A stretch of DNA of 64,000 nt from Bog-473 sp963840435 (lineage in GTDB: Bacteria > Actinomycetota > Acidimicrobiia > Acidimicrobiales > RAAP-2), in contig CAWIYY010000005.1 of assembly GCA_963840435.1 (NCBI GenBank), forward strand, positions 1 through 64,000, in the 5' to 3' direction. The position numbers and the translations under genes are program-made. Numbering within the stretch: position 1 is the stretch's first letter; each line of letters starts with the position of its first letter. Shown here piece after piece: positions 18,817-27,991 of this stretch. Under the pieces are notes generated by a model. That model did no database searches, had not been told where the DNA came from, and was given only the letters and a program-made list of their open reading frames with translations.

Positions 18817-19419
18817 ATGCCACCGGACTTCTTCGACGTCGTACACAGCCAGCGCGCCGCTCGATCCTTCCTCCCCGACCCCGTCCCCGACGACGTCATC
18901 GAACGCATCCTCAAGGCAGCCACCCACGCACCCAGCGCCGAGAACGCCCAGCCGTTCGTCTTCATCGTCGTGCGAGACCCCGCCATCCGGGCCACCATCG
19001 GCGACATCACGGCCCGCCTCTGGCAGGGCGGCGCCAAGGCCCTCGAGGAGGACCGCCTGGCGCCCGCCTTCCTGGCCGACGTCGACCAGGGCGCCATGGG
19101 CGGCGTGGCGGGCGCCCCCGTGCTGATCGTCGTCTGCGGCGATACCCGTCTCGCCTTCGCCCGGGCCATGGACGCCTCGGTGTTCCCGGCCGTCCAGAAC
19201 CTGCTGCTCGCCGCCCACGCCCTCGGCCTGGGTTCGACCCTCACCACCCTGCCCGTCCTGGGGGGAGCCGACCTCGCCGAGCCGCTCGGACTCCCCCCGG
19301 AGGTCATCCCCGTGGCCGTGATCCCCATCGGCCACCTCCCCAAGCCGCTCGGCCCACCACGCCGCCTCCCCGTCTCGGAAAAAGCCCACCGCGACCGCTA
19401 CGGCACGCCGTTCCCCTGA
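18817..19419 (+). CDS. Nitroreductase family protein
   Basis: 200 residues, FMN-dependent nitroreductase fold. FDVVHSQRAARSFLPDPVPDDVIERIL is the FMN-binding start; APSAENAQPFVFIVV and the GLGSTLTTLPV region complete the site. Typical of NAD(P)H-dependent flavoenzymes; the substrate is unknown. It is divergent from the HadAB-like operon. Confidence 0.85.
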   Translation: MPPDFFDVVHSQRAARSFLPDPVPDDVIERILKAATHAPSAENAQPFVFIVVRDPAIRATIGDITARLWQGGAKALEEDRLAPAFLADVDQGAMGGVAGAPVLIVVCGDTRLAFARAMDASVFPAVQNLLLAAHALGLGSTLTTLPVLGGADLAEPLGLPPEVIPVAVIPIGHLPKPLGPPRRLPVSEKAHRDRYGTPFP

Positions 19420-19482
19420 TCCCGCAATCCGTGCCCGCTGACGCACCTAGATCCGCAGTCACGTTCGCCCTGGCCCACAGCG

Positions 19483-19549
19483 ACGCTCGCCCTAGTCCGC
19501 TGCCACGCTCGCCCTAGCTCCGCTGCCACGCTCGCCCTAGTCCGCTGCC
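19483..19549. repeat. 22-bp tandem repeat overlapping a gene end
   Basis: Three near-identical units of ACGCTCGCCCTAGTCCGCTGCC (22, 23 and 22 bp) at 19483, 19505 and 19528, with two more diverged units before them from about 19441. The last unit contains the TAG stop and last codons of the glycosyltransferase on the minus strand, so each unit carries a copy of the same stop-codon region. Confidence 0.8.
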
Positions 19550-20832
19550 ACACTCGCCGTCCCGGTGAATCGCTCCAGAAACGCGCAGTAACGATCCAAG
19601 ATCACGGACCAGCGGAAGTTGGCATCGACATAGCGCACACCGTTCGCCGCCAGCTGAGTGTGCAGCACGTCATCGGCGACGAGGATCTCGAGCGTGGACT
19701 CGAATTCCGCGAAGTCGCCGAACCAGAGCCCCGCCCCCGACCGTTCGCAGTGTTCCCGGGTGGCCCCGCACTGCGCGTGCACGAGCACGGGCACCCCCGC
19801 CGTCAGCGCCTCGACCACCGTGAGGGAGAACGACTCGTGCGGAGACGGCGCCACCAAGGCCCGCGCCCCGCGCAACAGCGCCCACTTGGTCGCGTCGTCG
19901 ACCATCCCCGTCAGCACGATGTCCGCCGCCCCCTCCGCCCCCTCCGTCCCCTCCGTCGCCTCCTCCGGCGCGTTCACCACCTGCCCCACGAAGACCAGCT
20001 GCAACGGCCCGGGATGCCGCTGCTTGTAGGAGCGGAACCAGCGCCACAGCATGCCGGTTCCCTTCTGGTCGTCCACCCGTCCGATGCACACCACGTACGG
20101 CTCGCCGCCCGCGCCCAGCCCGAAGGCCGACCGCACCGCTTCCGCCGATCTTTCATCCCCCTCGCCACCGCCCGCGCCACCGTCCACGCGGCCGCCCAGC
20201 CCGCCTCCCTCCGGCACCCCGGGCTCCTCCACCCCGAGACCGATCAGCACCTGGGGCGTCGACGCCACGCCGAAGCGGGCGTTGACCAGCGCCCGCTCGC
20301 TCCGGCTGTGGAACGCAAAACCCCGGCACGCACGGAACAGCTCGTCGAATACGGGCAGGTGCAGTGCCTGCTCCTCGTGCGCCGCTGGATGCAGCACCGC
20401 CCGATCCCGCACTAACGGCAATCCGTACACCGTCGGGTAGTAGAGGTACGGGTAGAACGCCACGACGTCGGCGTCGCTCGCCGCTACCGCCTCGACGAGG
20501 TCCGGCGCCAGGGGACCCTGCCAGGCCACCCACTTGGCGCAATCCTCCGCCGACGCCGCGCCGGGATCGACCATGAGTTGCGCCCACAAGGGATGGAAGT
20601 GCTCGTTGCGCCCCGCCGCCGAGCGGATCCGGTGCACCGTGACCCCGCGCTCGACCGACGTCCCTGAGGGCAGCTCATCGCGCCAGGTGATGGCGTCGAG
20701 CGCGCACGTCGTCAGGACGTCGACCTCGTAGCCCCGGTCCGCCACCAGGCGCTCGGCCAGCATGCGCGCCCCGACCTCGGCCCCGCCACGGATCTCCGCA
20801 CCGTAGCGAGGCACCACGAAGGCGACCTTCAC
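19537..20832 (-). CDS. GT4-type glycosyltransferase
   Basis: 431 residues from GTG 20832 (MKVAFVVPRYGAEIRGGAE). A GT-B fold with acceptor half to about 210, then donor half: VVCIGRVDDQKGTGMLWRWF, LVFVGQV, MVDDATKWALLRGARALVAPSPHESFSLTVVEALTAGVPV. The E-x7-E pair in ESFSLTVVE is the donor-binding motif. Two low-complexity inserts (Gly-rich near 220-240; EEATEGTEGAEGA near 310) look like recent repeat expansions. It strongly resembles the partial gene at the left edge of the window, so the two are probable paralogues. Confidence 0.85.
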   Translation of the reverse strand: MKVAFVVPRYGAEIRGGAEVGARMLAERLVADRGYEVDVLTTCALDAITWRDELPSGTSVERGVTVHRIRSAAGRNEHFHPLWAQLMVDPGAASAEDCAKWVAWQGPLAPDLVEAVAASDADVVAFYPYLYYPTVYGLPLVRDRAVLHPAAHEEQALHLPVFDELFRACRGFAFHSRSERALVNARFGVASTPQVLIGLGVEEPGVPEGGGLGGRVDGGAGGGEGDERSAEAVRSAFGLGAGGEPYVVCIGRVDDQKGTGMLWRWFRSYKQRHPGPLQLVFVGQVVNAPEEATEGTEGAEGAADIVLTGMVDDATKWALLRGARALVAPSPHESFSLTVVEALTAGVPVLVHAQCGATREHCERSGAGLWFGDFAEFESTLEILVADDVLHTQLAANGVRYVDANFRWSVILDRYCAFLERFTGTASVAAD

Positions 20833-21190
20833 GCAGGCCCCTCGAGGCCGACAGTCCTTCCGGTGTGCCGGCGTACGCGCCTCAGCCACACGGGAGCAAG
20901 GCGTTCTGGGACGAGGGGTCGGGATTGACCTGCTTGGCGCTGCGAGGCGGGTGCCAGAGATATGCATCGACCCCGTACTTCGAGACCAGTGGCTCCGGCC
21001 GCACCCCGAGCTCTGGCCGCTCCGGTGGCTCCGACGGCTCCGACGGATCCGGCGGCGCAGACAGCACGTCCGACTCGCTCTCGCTCCGGACAACCACCGC
21101 GGCAGGGTAGCGGAGGCACCCCGGCCGACTCAGGCAATCGCAACACACCTCATCTCCGGACCTGACACCCGTGTCACATCTGGAGATAGG
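20833..21190. other. Intergenic, 358 bp
   Basis: Contains a CTCCGACGG-type low-complexity stretch (about 21008-21060). On the minus strand an open frame ending at 20882 contains VSKYGVDAYLWHPPRS and a Pro/Glu-rich stretch; it could be a small gene but I cannot identify it or fix a start. Confidence 0.4.
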
Positions 21191-21733
21191 GTGACCGCCG
21201 TGCAAGAGCATCACTATTACGTCGACATCGATGCCACCGTGGACGAGCTCTGGCAGCTCTTCTGGGCCCGCATCCCGCACACGCAATCAGGGGACGTCAC
21301 CATCGACATCCTCTATCCGGGCAACGACATCGGCGACGGCCTCATCCGCCACTGCTGGTTCCGGGTCCCCAAGTACCTCCTCACCGGGGGCAAGGGCCAG
21401 TCCTGGGAATGGCTGACCGAGGTGAAGCCGAAGGAGTCGTGGAAGTACAGCGCCGTCGGGCGTCCCCTGCTGTCCCAGGCCGAGGGCTTCACCCGCCTCG
21501 AGGACATCGGCGAGGGCCGTACCCGGGTCCACTTCACCGAGACCTACCACGCCTTCAACCCGCTGCTCCGGATTCTGCTCGAGAAGCGCGTCCACGCCTT
21601 CATCTCCAAGGACAACGACCAGCTCATCAAGTCGTCCCTCACGAACGGCGTGCAGTACCTGCGCAAAGCCAAGGCGAAGGCCGCCGCCAAGCAGGCCGAG
21701 GCAGCCGACGGACGGCCGACGCAGCCGTGGTAG
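21191..21733 (+). CDS. SRPBCC-fold protein, function unknown
   Basis: 180 residues from GTG 21191 (a second GTG at 21200 is possible). The pattern EHHYYVDIDATVDELWQLFW ... GDGLIRHCWF ... GEGRTRVHFTETYHAFNPLLR ... is that of a START/SRPBCC ligand-binding fold such as polyketide cyclase-like proteins. The C-terminus is Lys/Ala-rich (KAKAKAAAKQAEAADG). It is followed after 46 nt by an amidohydrolase. Confidence 0.65.
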   Translation: MTAVQEHHYYVDIDATVDELWQLFWARIPHTQSGDVTIDILYPGNDIGDGLIRHCWFRVPKYLLTGGKGQSWEWLTEVKPKESWKYSAVGRPLLSQAEGFTRLEDIGEGRTRVHFTETYHAFNPLLRILLEKRVHAFISKDNDQLIKSSLTNGVQYLRKAKAKAAAKQAEAADGRPTQPW

Positions 21734-21779
21734 CCGAGACAGCCGAGGCAACAGGGCACACCGCCGCCACGCCCGAGAC

Positions 21780-22595
21780 GTGACCGTCGTCGACCTCTGG
21801 GTCAACGCCCTCTCCCCCAAGGCGGCCAAGGCCTTCATCGGACAGACGGGCAACGAGACCGTCACCGAGATGCTGGGCGGCGACCTCGAGGCAGCCAAGA
21901 CCATCGACGACCTCATCACAACGATGGACGCCAACCAGGTCGACGTCGGGGTCATCGCCGCGGGCCTCAGCGCCGACGAGACGGCAAGCCTGCTCGATCA
22001 AGCCGGAGCCCTCCCCACCCGCCTGCGTGTCGCCCTCACGGTCGACCGCCCCGACCGTCCCCTGCGCCAGTGCACGCTGCTGCGCCAGTACGCCGCCCAC
22101 CCCGCCGTCGCACTGGTGCGGGTCACGCCCCTCGTCCACCAGTACCCGCTCAACGACAAGCTCTACTACCCGGTCTACGCCACCGCCGCCGAGCTCGGCC
22201 TGCCCGTGTCGATAAACGTCGGGATCCCCGGCCCCCAGGTGCGCTCGGACTGCCAACACCCTGTCCGCCTCGAGGACGTGCTCATCGACTTCAAGGGCAT
22301 GACGGTGATCGGCGCCCACATGGGCCATCCCTACGAGGCGCTGCTGATGCAGTACATGCTCAAGTGGCCCGACCTGTACCTGTCCAACTCGGCCTACCTG
22401 GCCAAGTACATGGACGGCGCACTGGTCGAGTTCATGAACTCGTCGCGGGGCCTCGGGCGAGTCCTCTACGCGTCCGACCATCCCTTCCTGCCGATGGAAA
22501 GGGCTGTGGCCGCCGCGCGGGAGCTGCCACTCTCCGACGCGGCGGCCAACGCCTTTCTGGGCGGGACAGCAACCCGCCTCCTGCGCCTGGGCTGA
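21780..22595 (+). CDS. Amidohydrolase-family (TIM-barrel) hydrolase
   Basis: 271 residues of the Amidohydro_2 (ACMSD/decarboxylase-like) family. The barrel segments IAAGLSADET, YPVYATAAELGLPVSINVGIPGP, IGAHMGHPYEA and VLYASDHPFLPMERA are visible; His in GAHMGHP and Asp in YASDHPF are the expected metal or catalytic residues. The N-terminal HxH is replaced by LWVNAL, so metal binding may be altered. Substrate unknown. Confidence 0.75.
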   Translation: MTVVDLWVNALSPKAAKAFIGQTGNETVTEMLGGDLEAAKTIDDLITTMDANQVDVGVIAAGLSADETASLLDQAGALPTRLRVALTVDRPDRPLRQCTLLRQYAAHPAVALVRVTPLVHQYPLNDKLYYPVYATAAELGLPVSINVGIPGPQVRSDCQHPVRLEDVLIDFKGMTVIGAHMGHPYEALLMQYMLKWPDLYLSNSAYLAKYMDGALVEFMNSSRGLGRVLYASDHPFLPMERAVAAARELPLSDAAANAFLGGTATRLLRLG

Positions 22596-22869
22596 TCTAC
22601 CGCAAACGAGCCAGGCGTCGGTGGTGCTGGGCGACTCGATACTTGTGTGGTGGTGGTCCTGAAAGTCGTGGGACCTATCCCGTGCAGCGCACCGGGACGC
22701 GCACTGCTGGTGCGCTGCCGGTCTGGTCCCCTTTCAACCGGATACCCATTACATCGTCAACGCTCGACCAATCTTGAGCGGATTTTCCTGGTGTCACGGG
22801 GGGTGCGGCCGCAGCCTCGGCACGCCTGGGCCTGCGCTGCGACCCGGCCGCTCCGGTACGGTGCGATCC
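22596..22869. other. Intergenic, 274 bp
   Basis: No supported gene, RNA or repeat. The TGGTGGTGGTCC and GTGCGCTGCCGG words are short and unexplained. Confidence 0.5.
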
Positions 22870-23724
22870 ATGGATCTCGGACGAATCGGTGCCTGGTGGA
22901 GCGGGACCTGGAAGGTGGCCGACCAGCCCGACCTCGACTCCGCCGCAGCATTGGAAGCGCTGGGCTACGCCACGCTGTGGTCCTCGGGCGGCTTCGACCC
23001 CGGGCTCTCCCCGCACTTCGGCGCGCTCCTCGACTCCACCCGCACCGCCATCGTGGCCAGTGGCATCCTCAGCATCTGGGCCACGACTCCCGAGGAGATC
23101 GGACCGGCGGTCGCCGGCCTCGAGGCCCGACACCCAGGCCGCTTCCTCCTCGGCCTCGGCACCAGCCACAGCGCCGTCGTGGCCGACTACACCAAGCCGT
23201 ACTCGAAGATGGTCGCGTACATCGACGGGCTCGACGCCCTCGAGCAGCCGGTCCCGCCGGAGCGGCGCATGCTCGCCGCGTTGGCGCCCCGCATGCTCGA
23301 ACTGGCGGCCGAGCGCGGCGCCGGCGCGCACCCGTACTTCGTGCCGGTCGAGCACACGGCGCTGGCTCGCGGGGTCATTGGCCCCGACCGGCTGCTGGCC
23401 ACCGAGGTGGCCGTCGTCCTCGAGACCGACCCGGCCAAGGCGCGCCAGCTCGCCCGGGCCTACGCCAGCATCTACCTGTCCCTGCCGAACTACACCTCGA
23501 ACCTGCGCCGCTTCGGGTACGGCGACGACGACATCGAGCACGGGGGCAGTGACCGCCTCATCGACGCTGTCATCCCGTGGGGCGACGCCGCCACCATCGC
23601 CGAACGGGTCGGCGAGCATCTCGATGCGGGCGCCGACCACGTCTGCCTCCAGGTCGTGGCCGACCGGCCGGACTTCCCGCTCGACGAGTACCGCACCCTG
23701 GCGCCGGCGCTCGCCGAGCTCTGA
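22870..23724 (+). CDS. F420-dependent LLM-class oxidoreductase (TIGR03620-like)
   Basis: 284 residues. DLGRIGAWWSGTWKVADQPD, ALEALGYATLWSSGGFDPG and LGLGTSHSAVVADYTKPY match a distinct actinobacterial LLM subfamily, different from the one at 8064-9011. The C-terminal barrel strand contains DHVCLQVVADRPDFPLDEYR. It probably uses F420; substrate unknown. Confidence 0.83.
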   Translation: MDLGRIGAWWSGTWKVADQPDLDSAAALEALGYATLWSSGGFDPGLSPHFGALLDSTRTAIVASGILSIWATTPEEIGPAVAGLEARHPGRFLLGLGTSHSAVVADYTKPYSKMVAYIDGLDALEQPVPPERRMLAALAPRMLELAAERGAGAHPYFVPVEHTALARGVIGPDRLLATEVAVVLETDPAKARQLARAYASIYLSLPNYTSNLRRFGYGDDDIEHGGSDRLIDAVIPWGDAATIAERVGEHLDAGADHVCLQVVADRPDFPLDEYRTLAPALAEL

Positions 23725-23756
23725 GATCTCCTCCGGTCGGTGCCGGCAAAACCTGG

Positions 23757-24383
23757 TCAGTCCGGGAAGACGCCGTTCACGCAGATGATGTAGGTCAGCC
23801 CGTCGGGGGCGGCCGCCGTGAGATTCGGAAGATCGAAGGTGGTGGTTCCGTTCCCCCCATAGTTCGTTCCCATCAGGGCAAACAGCGCCGTGTTGTTTGC
23901 GATCTGGATCGTCTGACCGTTGGCCTGCATCCAGTTGTCGGCAAAGACCACTGAGGCAGTGAGGATGACATCGCCCAGGGTGCACGAGGCTCCCGCAGCT
24001 TCGCCCTGTCTCGCGAAGTTGTCATTGGTGCCGAAGATGCCCGCCGTCCCCGATGGGCCCGCAGGTCCCTGGGGACCGGTCACCCCGGTCGCCCCGGTCG
24101 CCCCGGTCGCCCCGGTCGCTCCGGGTGCTCCGGGTGCGCCAGCCGGACCCTGCGGACCAACCGAGTTCCACGAGATGAGCTGGGAGCCGTCCTTGCATTT
24201 CGGGCTCACAGTCCCGACCTTGGTCAACGTCTTTGTCGTCGTGAGGCACGCGAAGTACGTCGTGTTGGTCGACGAGGCGCCGGCCACGACCACGGCCCCG
24301 TAGGTCGCACCCCCGAGCAGAAACGCTCCTGCGACTGCCACTGCCACAACCACTCGACCTCGTCGATTCATCTGTCGGTTCAT
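23757..24383 (-). CDS. Collagen-like secreted protein with tail-collar domain
   Basis: 208 residues; ATG 24383 with AGGAGG upstream. Residues 10-33 form a hydrophobic anchor or signal (VVVAVAVAGAFLLGGATYGAVVV). Residues about 76-115 are about 13 Gly-X-Y triplets (GPQGPAGAPGAPG, then GATGATGATG) as in bacterial collagen-like proteins. Residues about 140-208 (WMQANGQTIQIANNTALFAL, GTNYGGNGTTTFDLPNL) match the phage tail-collar domain, which often caps such stalks. Likely an extracellular trimeric stalk with a globular tip. The 9-bp GTCGCCCCG coding repeat suggests length variation. Confidence 0.85.
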   Translation of the reverse strand: MNRQMNRRGRVVVAVAVAGAFLLGGATYGAVVVAGASSTNTTYFACLTTTKTLTKVGTVSPKCKDGSQLISWNSVGPQGPAGAPGAPGATGATGATGATGVTGPQGPAGPSGTAGIFGTNDNFARQGEAAGASCTLGDVILTASVVFADNWMQANGQTIQIANNTALFALMGTNYGGNGTTTFDLPNLTAAAPDGLTYIICVNGVFPD

Positions 24384-24633
24384 CGTCCCGTTCCTCCTCG
24401 TGACTTGGATGAGGAGCAGCCTACGGAGACCCGCGGCGACGCGACGATCCCGACTGATGGCTCGCGTGACACTTTCGTGAACACCGCCACCGGACCCGCG
24501 TGTCCGGTGCGCCAAACGTGACACTGACGCCGCCAATGGGCTCAAACCCGCACCGGCCATCACGAAACACACACTCGCAACGGACGCGCAATCCCACGTC
24601 TTCTGGTCGCTGCGGAGCGACCAGACTGATGGC

Positions 24634-25317
24634 ATGCAGGGAGTGCTCCTCGACGTCGGCGGGGTGTTCTTGGTTCCGAGTCGAGATCGGCTCGCCCGAG
24701 AGCTGGGTGGGCTGGTTGAGGGCTTGGGCGATGCCCAGTTCGATCGAGCCCACTTCCACGGCATGCACGCGCTCGACGCGGCCGGTGTCCCGGGAGACGA
24801 GGACTGGCGCAACTATCTCGACGCCTATCTCTCCTCACTGGGACTGCCGAGAGCTCAACTCGAACCGGCAATCGACGTGCTCGCTCCGCTGTGGAGGGGT
24901 CCGTCGGTCGACCTGTGGCGGCGGATCCTGAGCGAGTCGGTCGCCGGATTGCGAACGCTCCACGATGCCGATCTCAAACTGGGAATCGTGAGCAACTCGG
25001 ACGGCCGTGTCGAAGCGGAGCTCATCCGAGGCGACATCTGCCAAGTCGGGCCGGGTCAGGGCGTCCCGGTCCTGATCGTCATCGATTCCGGCGTTGTCGG
25101 GGTCGCGAAACCGGATCCCGCCATCTTCGGGTTTGCCCTTCCAGCGCTCGGCTTGGATCCGGCCGATGTCCTCTACGTGGGCGACAGCGTGAAGTACGAC
25201 GTCCGCGCCGCGGAGGCCGCCGGAATGACCCCCGTCCATTTCGATCCGTTTGGCCTGTGCTCGGACACGGATCATCGTCATATCGCACAGGTTGGCGACG
25301 CGCTCCACGTCGTGTGA
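24634..25317 (+). CDS. HAD-superfamily hydrolase
   Basis: 227 residues. Motif I is LLDVGGVF (nucleophile Asp; the second Asp is replaced by Gly as in several HAD-IA members), motif II is GIVSNSDG, motif III is the Lys of VAKPDPAIF and motif IV is YVGDSVKYDVRAAEAAGM. Phosphatase-like; the substrate cannot be predicted. Encoded 82 nt upstream of the esterase. Confidence 0.85.
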   Translation: MQGVLLDVGGVFLVPSRDRLARELGGLVEGLGDAQFDRAHFHGMHALDAAGVPGDEDWRNYLDAYLSSLGLPRAQLEPAIDVLAPLWRGPSVDLWRRILSESVAGLRTLHDADLKLGIVSNSDGRVEAELIRGDICQVGPGQGVPVLIVIDSGVVGVAKPDPAIFGFALPALGLDPADVLYVGDSVKYDVRAAEAAGMTPVHFDPFGLCSDTDHRHIAQVGDALHVV

Positions 25318-25398
25318 GTCACCCCGACCCAACCGGTGACCCCGGGCGCCCTTCGCCGACATCGGGCGCCGAGTGATTCCCATCTGTACGATCGCCTG

Positions 25399-26355
25399 AT
25401 GGTGCACATCGAAGCCCGTGACATACCAGTCCCCACGTCAGTCAGCCCAGAGGCGCAAGCGGTGCTGGCCATGGGCCGCCTCGGTCCGCCGCCCAAAGAG
25501 CTGCCAGCGCTCGATGACGCCGCGGGTTGGAAGGCCTATGTCACCGAGACCGACGACTTCGTGCTCTCGATGGTGGGTGATGCCACCGCAGGATTCAAAG
25601 GCAGCATCGAGGAGCGCGACCTCGGGCCGTGTCCGCTCTATGTCGTCACGCCCCCGCGTATCGCCGACGATGACCGCCGGGTGTTCTTCGACATACACGG
25701 CGGCGCCTGGGTCCTCGGCGGTGGTGAACTGTGCAAGAGGACCGCGATCGGCTCGGCGGAGTCCATCAAAGTCCGCGTCTGGTCGGTGGACTACAGGATG
25801 CCGCCCGACGATCCGTTTCCCACTCCACTCGATGACTGTCTGGCCGCGTACCGACTGCTCTTGAACGAACGCGAACCGACCGAGATCTTTGTGGGCGGGA
25901 CCTCCGCCGGAGGCAATCTGGCCGCTGCGCTGATTTTGCGAGCCCGTGACGAAGGGCTTCCTCTGCCGGCGGCCGTCGTCTTCAACACCGGCGCGTTCGA
26001 CCTCACAGGAGCGGGCGACTCCTTGCGGATCAACGATGGCCTTGACAATGTCCTCTCGGGATCGGTCGAGCCGTGTACCGAGCTCTACGCCGATGGCCAT
26101 GACCGAAGAGAGCCCTATATCTCCCCGCTGTTCGGTGATCTCAGCGGGTTCCCGCCCTCCATCGTTCTCAGCGGGACGCGGGACCGGCTCCTCTCTGACA
26201 ACGTTCGAATGCACAGAGCGCTGCGCTCGGCCGGAGTTGAAGCCGAGCTGCACGTGTGGGAGGCGGCCGGTCACGGCGGCTTCCTCGGCATGGCTCCCGA
26301 GGATAGGGAGCGATTCGCCGAGATACGACGCTTCACCGACGCCCATCTGGGCTGA
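25399..26355 (+). CDS. Alpha/beta hydrolase, hormone-sensitive-lipase family
   Basis: 318 residues. HGGAWVLGG is the HSL-family oxyanion motif, the nucleophile Ser is in VGGTSAGGNLAA, and the Asp and His are near SGTRDRLLSD and AAGHGGF. Esterase/lipase activity on small acyl esters is typical. It may be cotranscribed with the HAD gene. Confidence 0.85.
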   Translation: MVHIEARDIPVPTSVSPEAQAVLAMGRLGPPPKELPALDDAAGWKAYVTETDDFVLSMVGDATAGFKGSIEERDLGPCPLYVVTPPRIADDDRRVFFDIHGGAWVLGGGELCKRTAIGSAESIKVRVWSVDYRMPPDDPFPTPLDDCLAAYRLLLNEREPTEIFVGGTSAGGNLAAALILRARDEGLPLPAAVVFNTGAFDLTGAGDSLRINDGLDNVLSGSVEPCTELYADGHDRREPYISPLFGDLSGFPPSIVLSGTRDRLLSDNVRMHRALRSAGVEAELHVWEAAGHGGFLGMAPEDRERFAEIRRFTDAHLG

Positions 26356-26382
26356 GACTCGACTCCCGCCGAAAGGATCAGA

Positions 26383-27198
26383 TCAGGCCAGGCGCTGCAT
26401 CTCGCGCAGACGCTGACGCGCGTAGATCTCGTTGGTCGGCCAGTGCACCGCCACCTCCCAGGCGCACGAGGCGCGCCGGGCGACCCGGTACTGCTTCTCG
26501 GTCAGCCCGCTTGCCTCCGCCGCAAGGGGTGCCAGGTCGAACCACGGATGGTCCATGCGTGACTTGTCCCAGTCGATCAGAACCACGTCGCCGTCGTACC
26601 CGACGAGACAATTCTCGGGGTCGATGTCGCCGTGTACCGCGCACAACGGACCGGCGGGGAGCGCGTCCCAGGCGAGCCGACACGCCGCGGCAACCTGGTC
26701 GGGGAGGAGGGCCATGTTGATGTCGCCCCCGCTGTCCATGATGAGGAAGTCGCGGGCCGTGCGTGAACCCGGGCGCTGGGACCAGTCGGCTGTCATCTCG
26801 TGCAGGCGGTGCAGATAGCGGGCCCGCCGGGCGTCGTCGTCGGGGGTCACCCCCCGGGCCGGGATCCATTCGGTGATGACCATGTGGTCGTTGCGCCGGG
26901 CACCCGAGGCCGTCGGGATGGTCATGGGCACGCGCAACCCGGCACCGGCCAGCTCGTGGAGGAGGTGGAGCTCCCAGTCGAGCGAGGCCCGGGAACGGCC
27001 ACTCAGCCGGCCCACCGCCATGCGCTGTTCGACCCGGACCTGGCGGACGTCACCCCGCAGGCCGCCGCCCAGGAGGTCCAGGACCTCGGCATCTGGACCC
27101 CAGGCGCCGATCAACTGGTGCCAGTCGTCCTCGGCATCGAGGGCGCCCAGCCAGCCGCTCCAGGCTGCTGTCTCAGGACCGGGGTTTGTCGCGACCAC
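26383..27198 (-). CDS. APH-family phosphotransferase
   Basis: 271 residues, GTG start. The kinase-like fold of aminoglycoside/choline phosphotransferases: catalytic loop VHGDIDPENCLV (H-G-D-x4-N) and metal-binding IDWDKSRMDHPWFDLA. A small-molecule kinase is likely; antibiotic resistance cannot be claimed from this. Confidence 0.82.
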   Translation of the reverse strand: MVATNPGPETAAWSGWLGALDAEDDWHQLIGAWGPDAEVLDLLGGGLRGDVRQVRVEQRMAVGRLSGRSRASLDWELHLLHELAGAGLRVPMTIPTASGARRNDHMVITEWIPARGVTPDDDARRARYLHRLHEMTADWSQRPGSRTARDFLIMDSGGDINMALLPDQVAAACRLAWDALPAGPLCAVHGDIDPENCLVGYDGDVVLIDWDKSRMDHPWFDLAPLAAEASGLTEKQYRVARRASCAWEVAVHWPTNEIYARQRLREMQRLA

Positions 27199-27334
27199 AC
27201 CGGCAAATCGGCGGCCCCTCAGCCATCCTTTAGCGACCTGTGACTTTTCGGGGGCGCACTTGTGACCTTCGAGCGAGCTGGTCAGCCGGGTCAGCCGGAG
27301 TCACCCGGTGGCCGCGATCAGCCGGGGTCGCCCG

Positions 27335-27991
27335 TTAGGCCCGCTCCGCCAGGAGGGCGGCCAGGGCCCGGAAGGCCCGCCCACGATGCGACAGCGCCCC
27401 CTTCTCCCCCGCCGTCATCTCGGCGAACGTCCGCCCGTCGCCGCCCTCGGTTCCGACCACGACGAAGACCGGGTCGTAGCCGAAGCCGGCGTCGCCCCGG
27501 CCCGCCACGGCGATGGTGCCCTCCACCGCACCCTCGGCCCACACCTCGGTGCCGTCGGGAAAGGCGGCGAGGGCCACGGTGCGGAAGCGGGCCCTGCGCT
27601 CCCCGCCGGCGTCGACAAGCGCCGCCAGCTCGCGCAGCAGCTTGGCAACGTTGTCGGCATACCTCGCGTCCTCACCGGCGTAGCGGGCCGAGTACACGCC
27701 GGGTGCACCGCCTAGTGCGTCCACCTCCAAGCCGGTGTCGTCTGCCACCGCCGCCTCGCCCGTCGCCGCCACCAGCGCCCGCGCCTTGAGGCGGGCGTTG
27801 TCGAGCAGGGTCACGCCGTCCTCCACCACGTCGGGCACGTCGGTCGGACGGGGTAGCAGCGTCACCTCGAGCGCGGCCGAGAGGATCGCCTCGATCTCCG
27901 CGACCTTGTCCGGATTGGCCGACGCCAACACGAGCCGCAGCCCGGCCGACGGCACTGGCGGCACTGGCGGCACCGCCTCGCCGTCGCTCAC
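27335..27991 (-). CDS. rdgB: XTP/dITP diphosphatase (RdgB/HAM1)
   Basis: 218 residues from a GTG overlapping the rph stop by 4 nt. SANPDKVAEIEAIL and VADDTGLEVDALGGAPGVYSARYAG are the HAM1 signature; FGYDPVF and LSHRGRAF complete the site. Removes non-canonical purine NTPs. The rph-rdgB pairing is conserved in many bacteria and supports both calls. Confidence 0.93.
   Translation of the reverse strand: MSDGEAVPPVPPVPSAGLRLVLASANPDKVAEIEAILSAALEVTLLPRPTDVPDVVEDGVTLLDNARLKARALVAATGEAAVADDTGLEVDALGGAPGVYSARYAGEDARYADNVAKLLRELAALVDAGGERRARFRTVALAAFPDGTEVWAEGAVEGTIAVAGRGDAGFGYDPVFVVVGTEGGDGRTFAEMTAGEKGALSHRGRAFRALAALLAERA

Noticed and set aside
26383..27198. Antibiotic-resistance aminoglycoside phosphotransferase
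   Set aside because: Only general APH-fold motifs are visible; nothing specific to aminoglycoside enzymes, so only the family is called.
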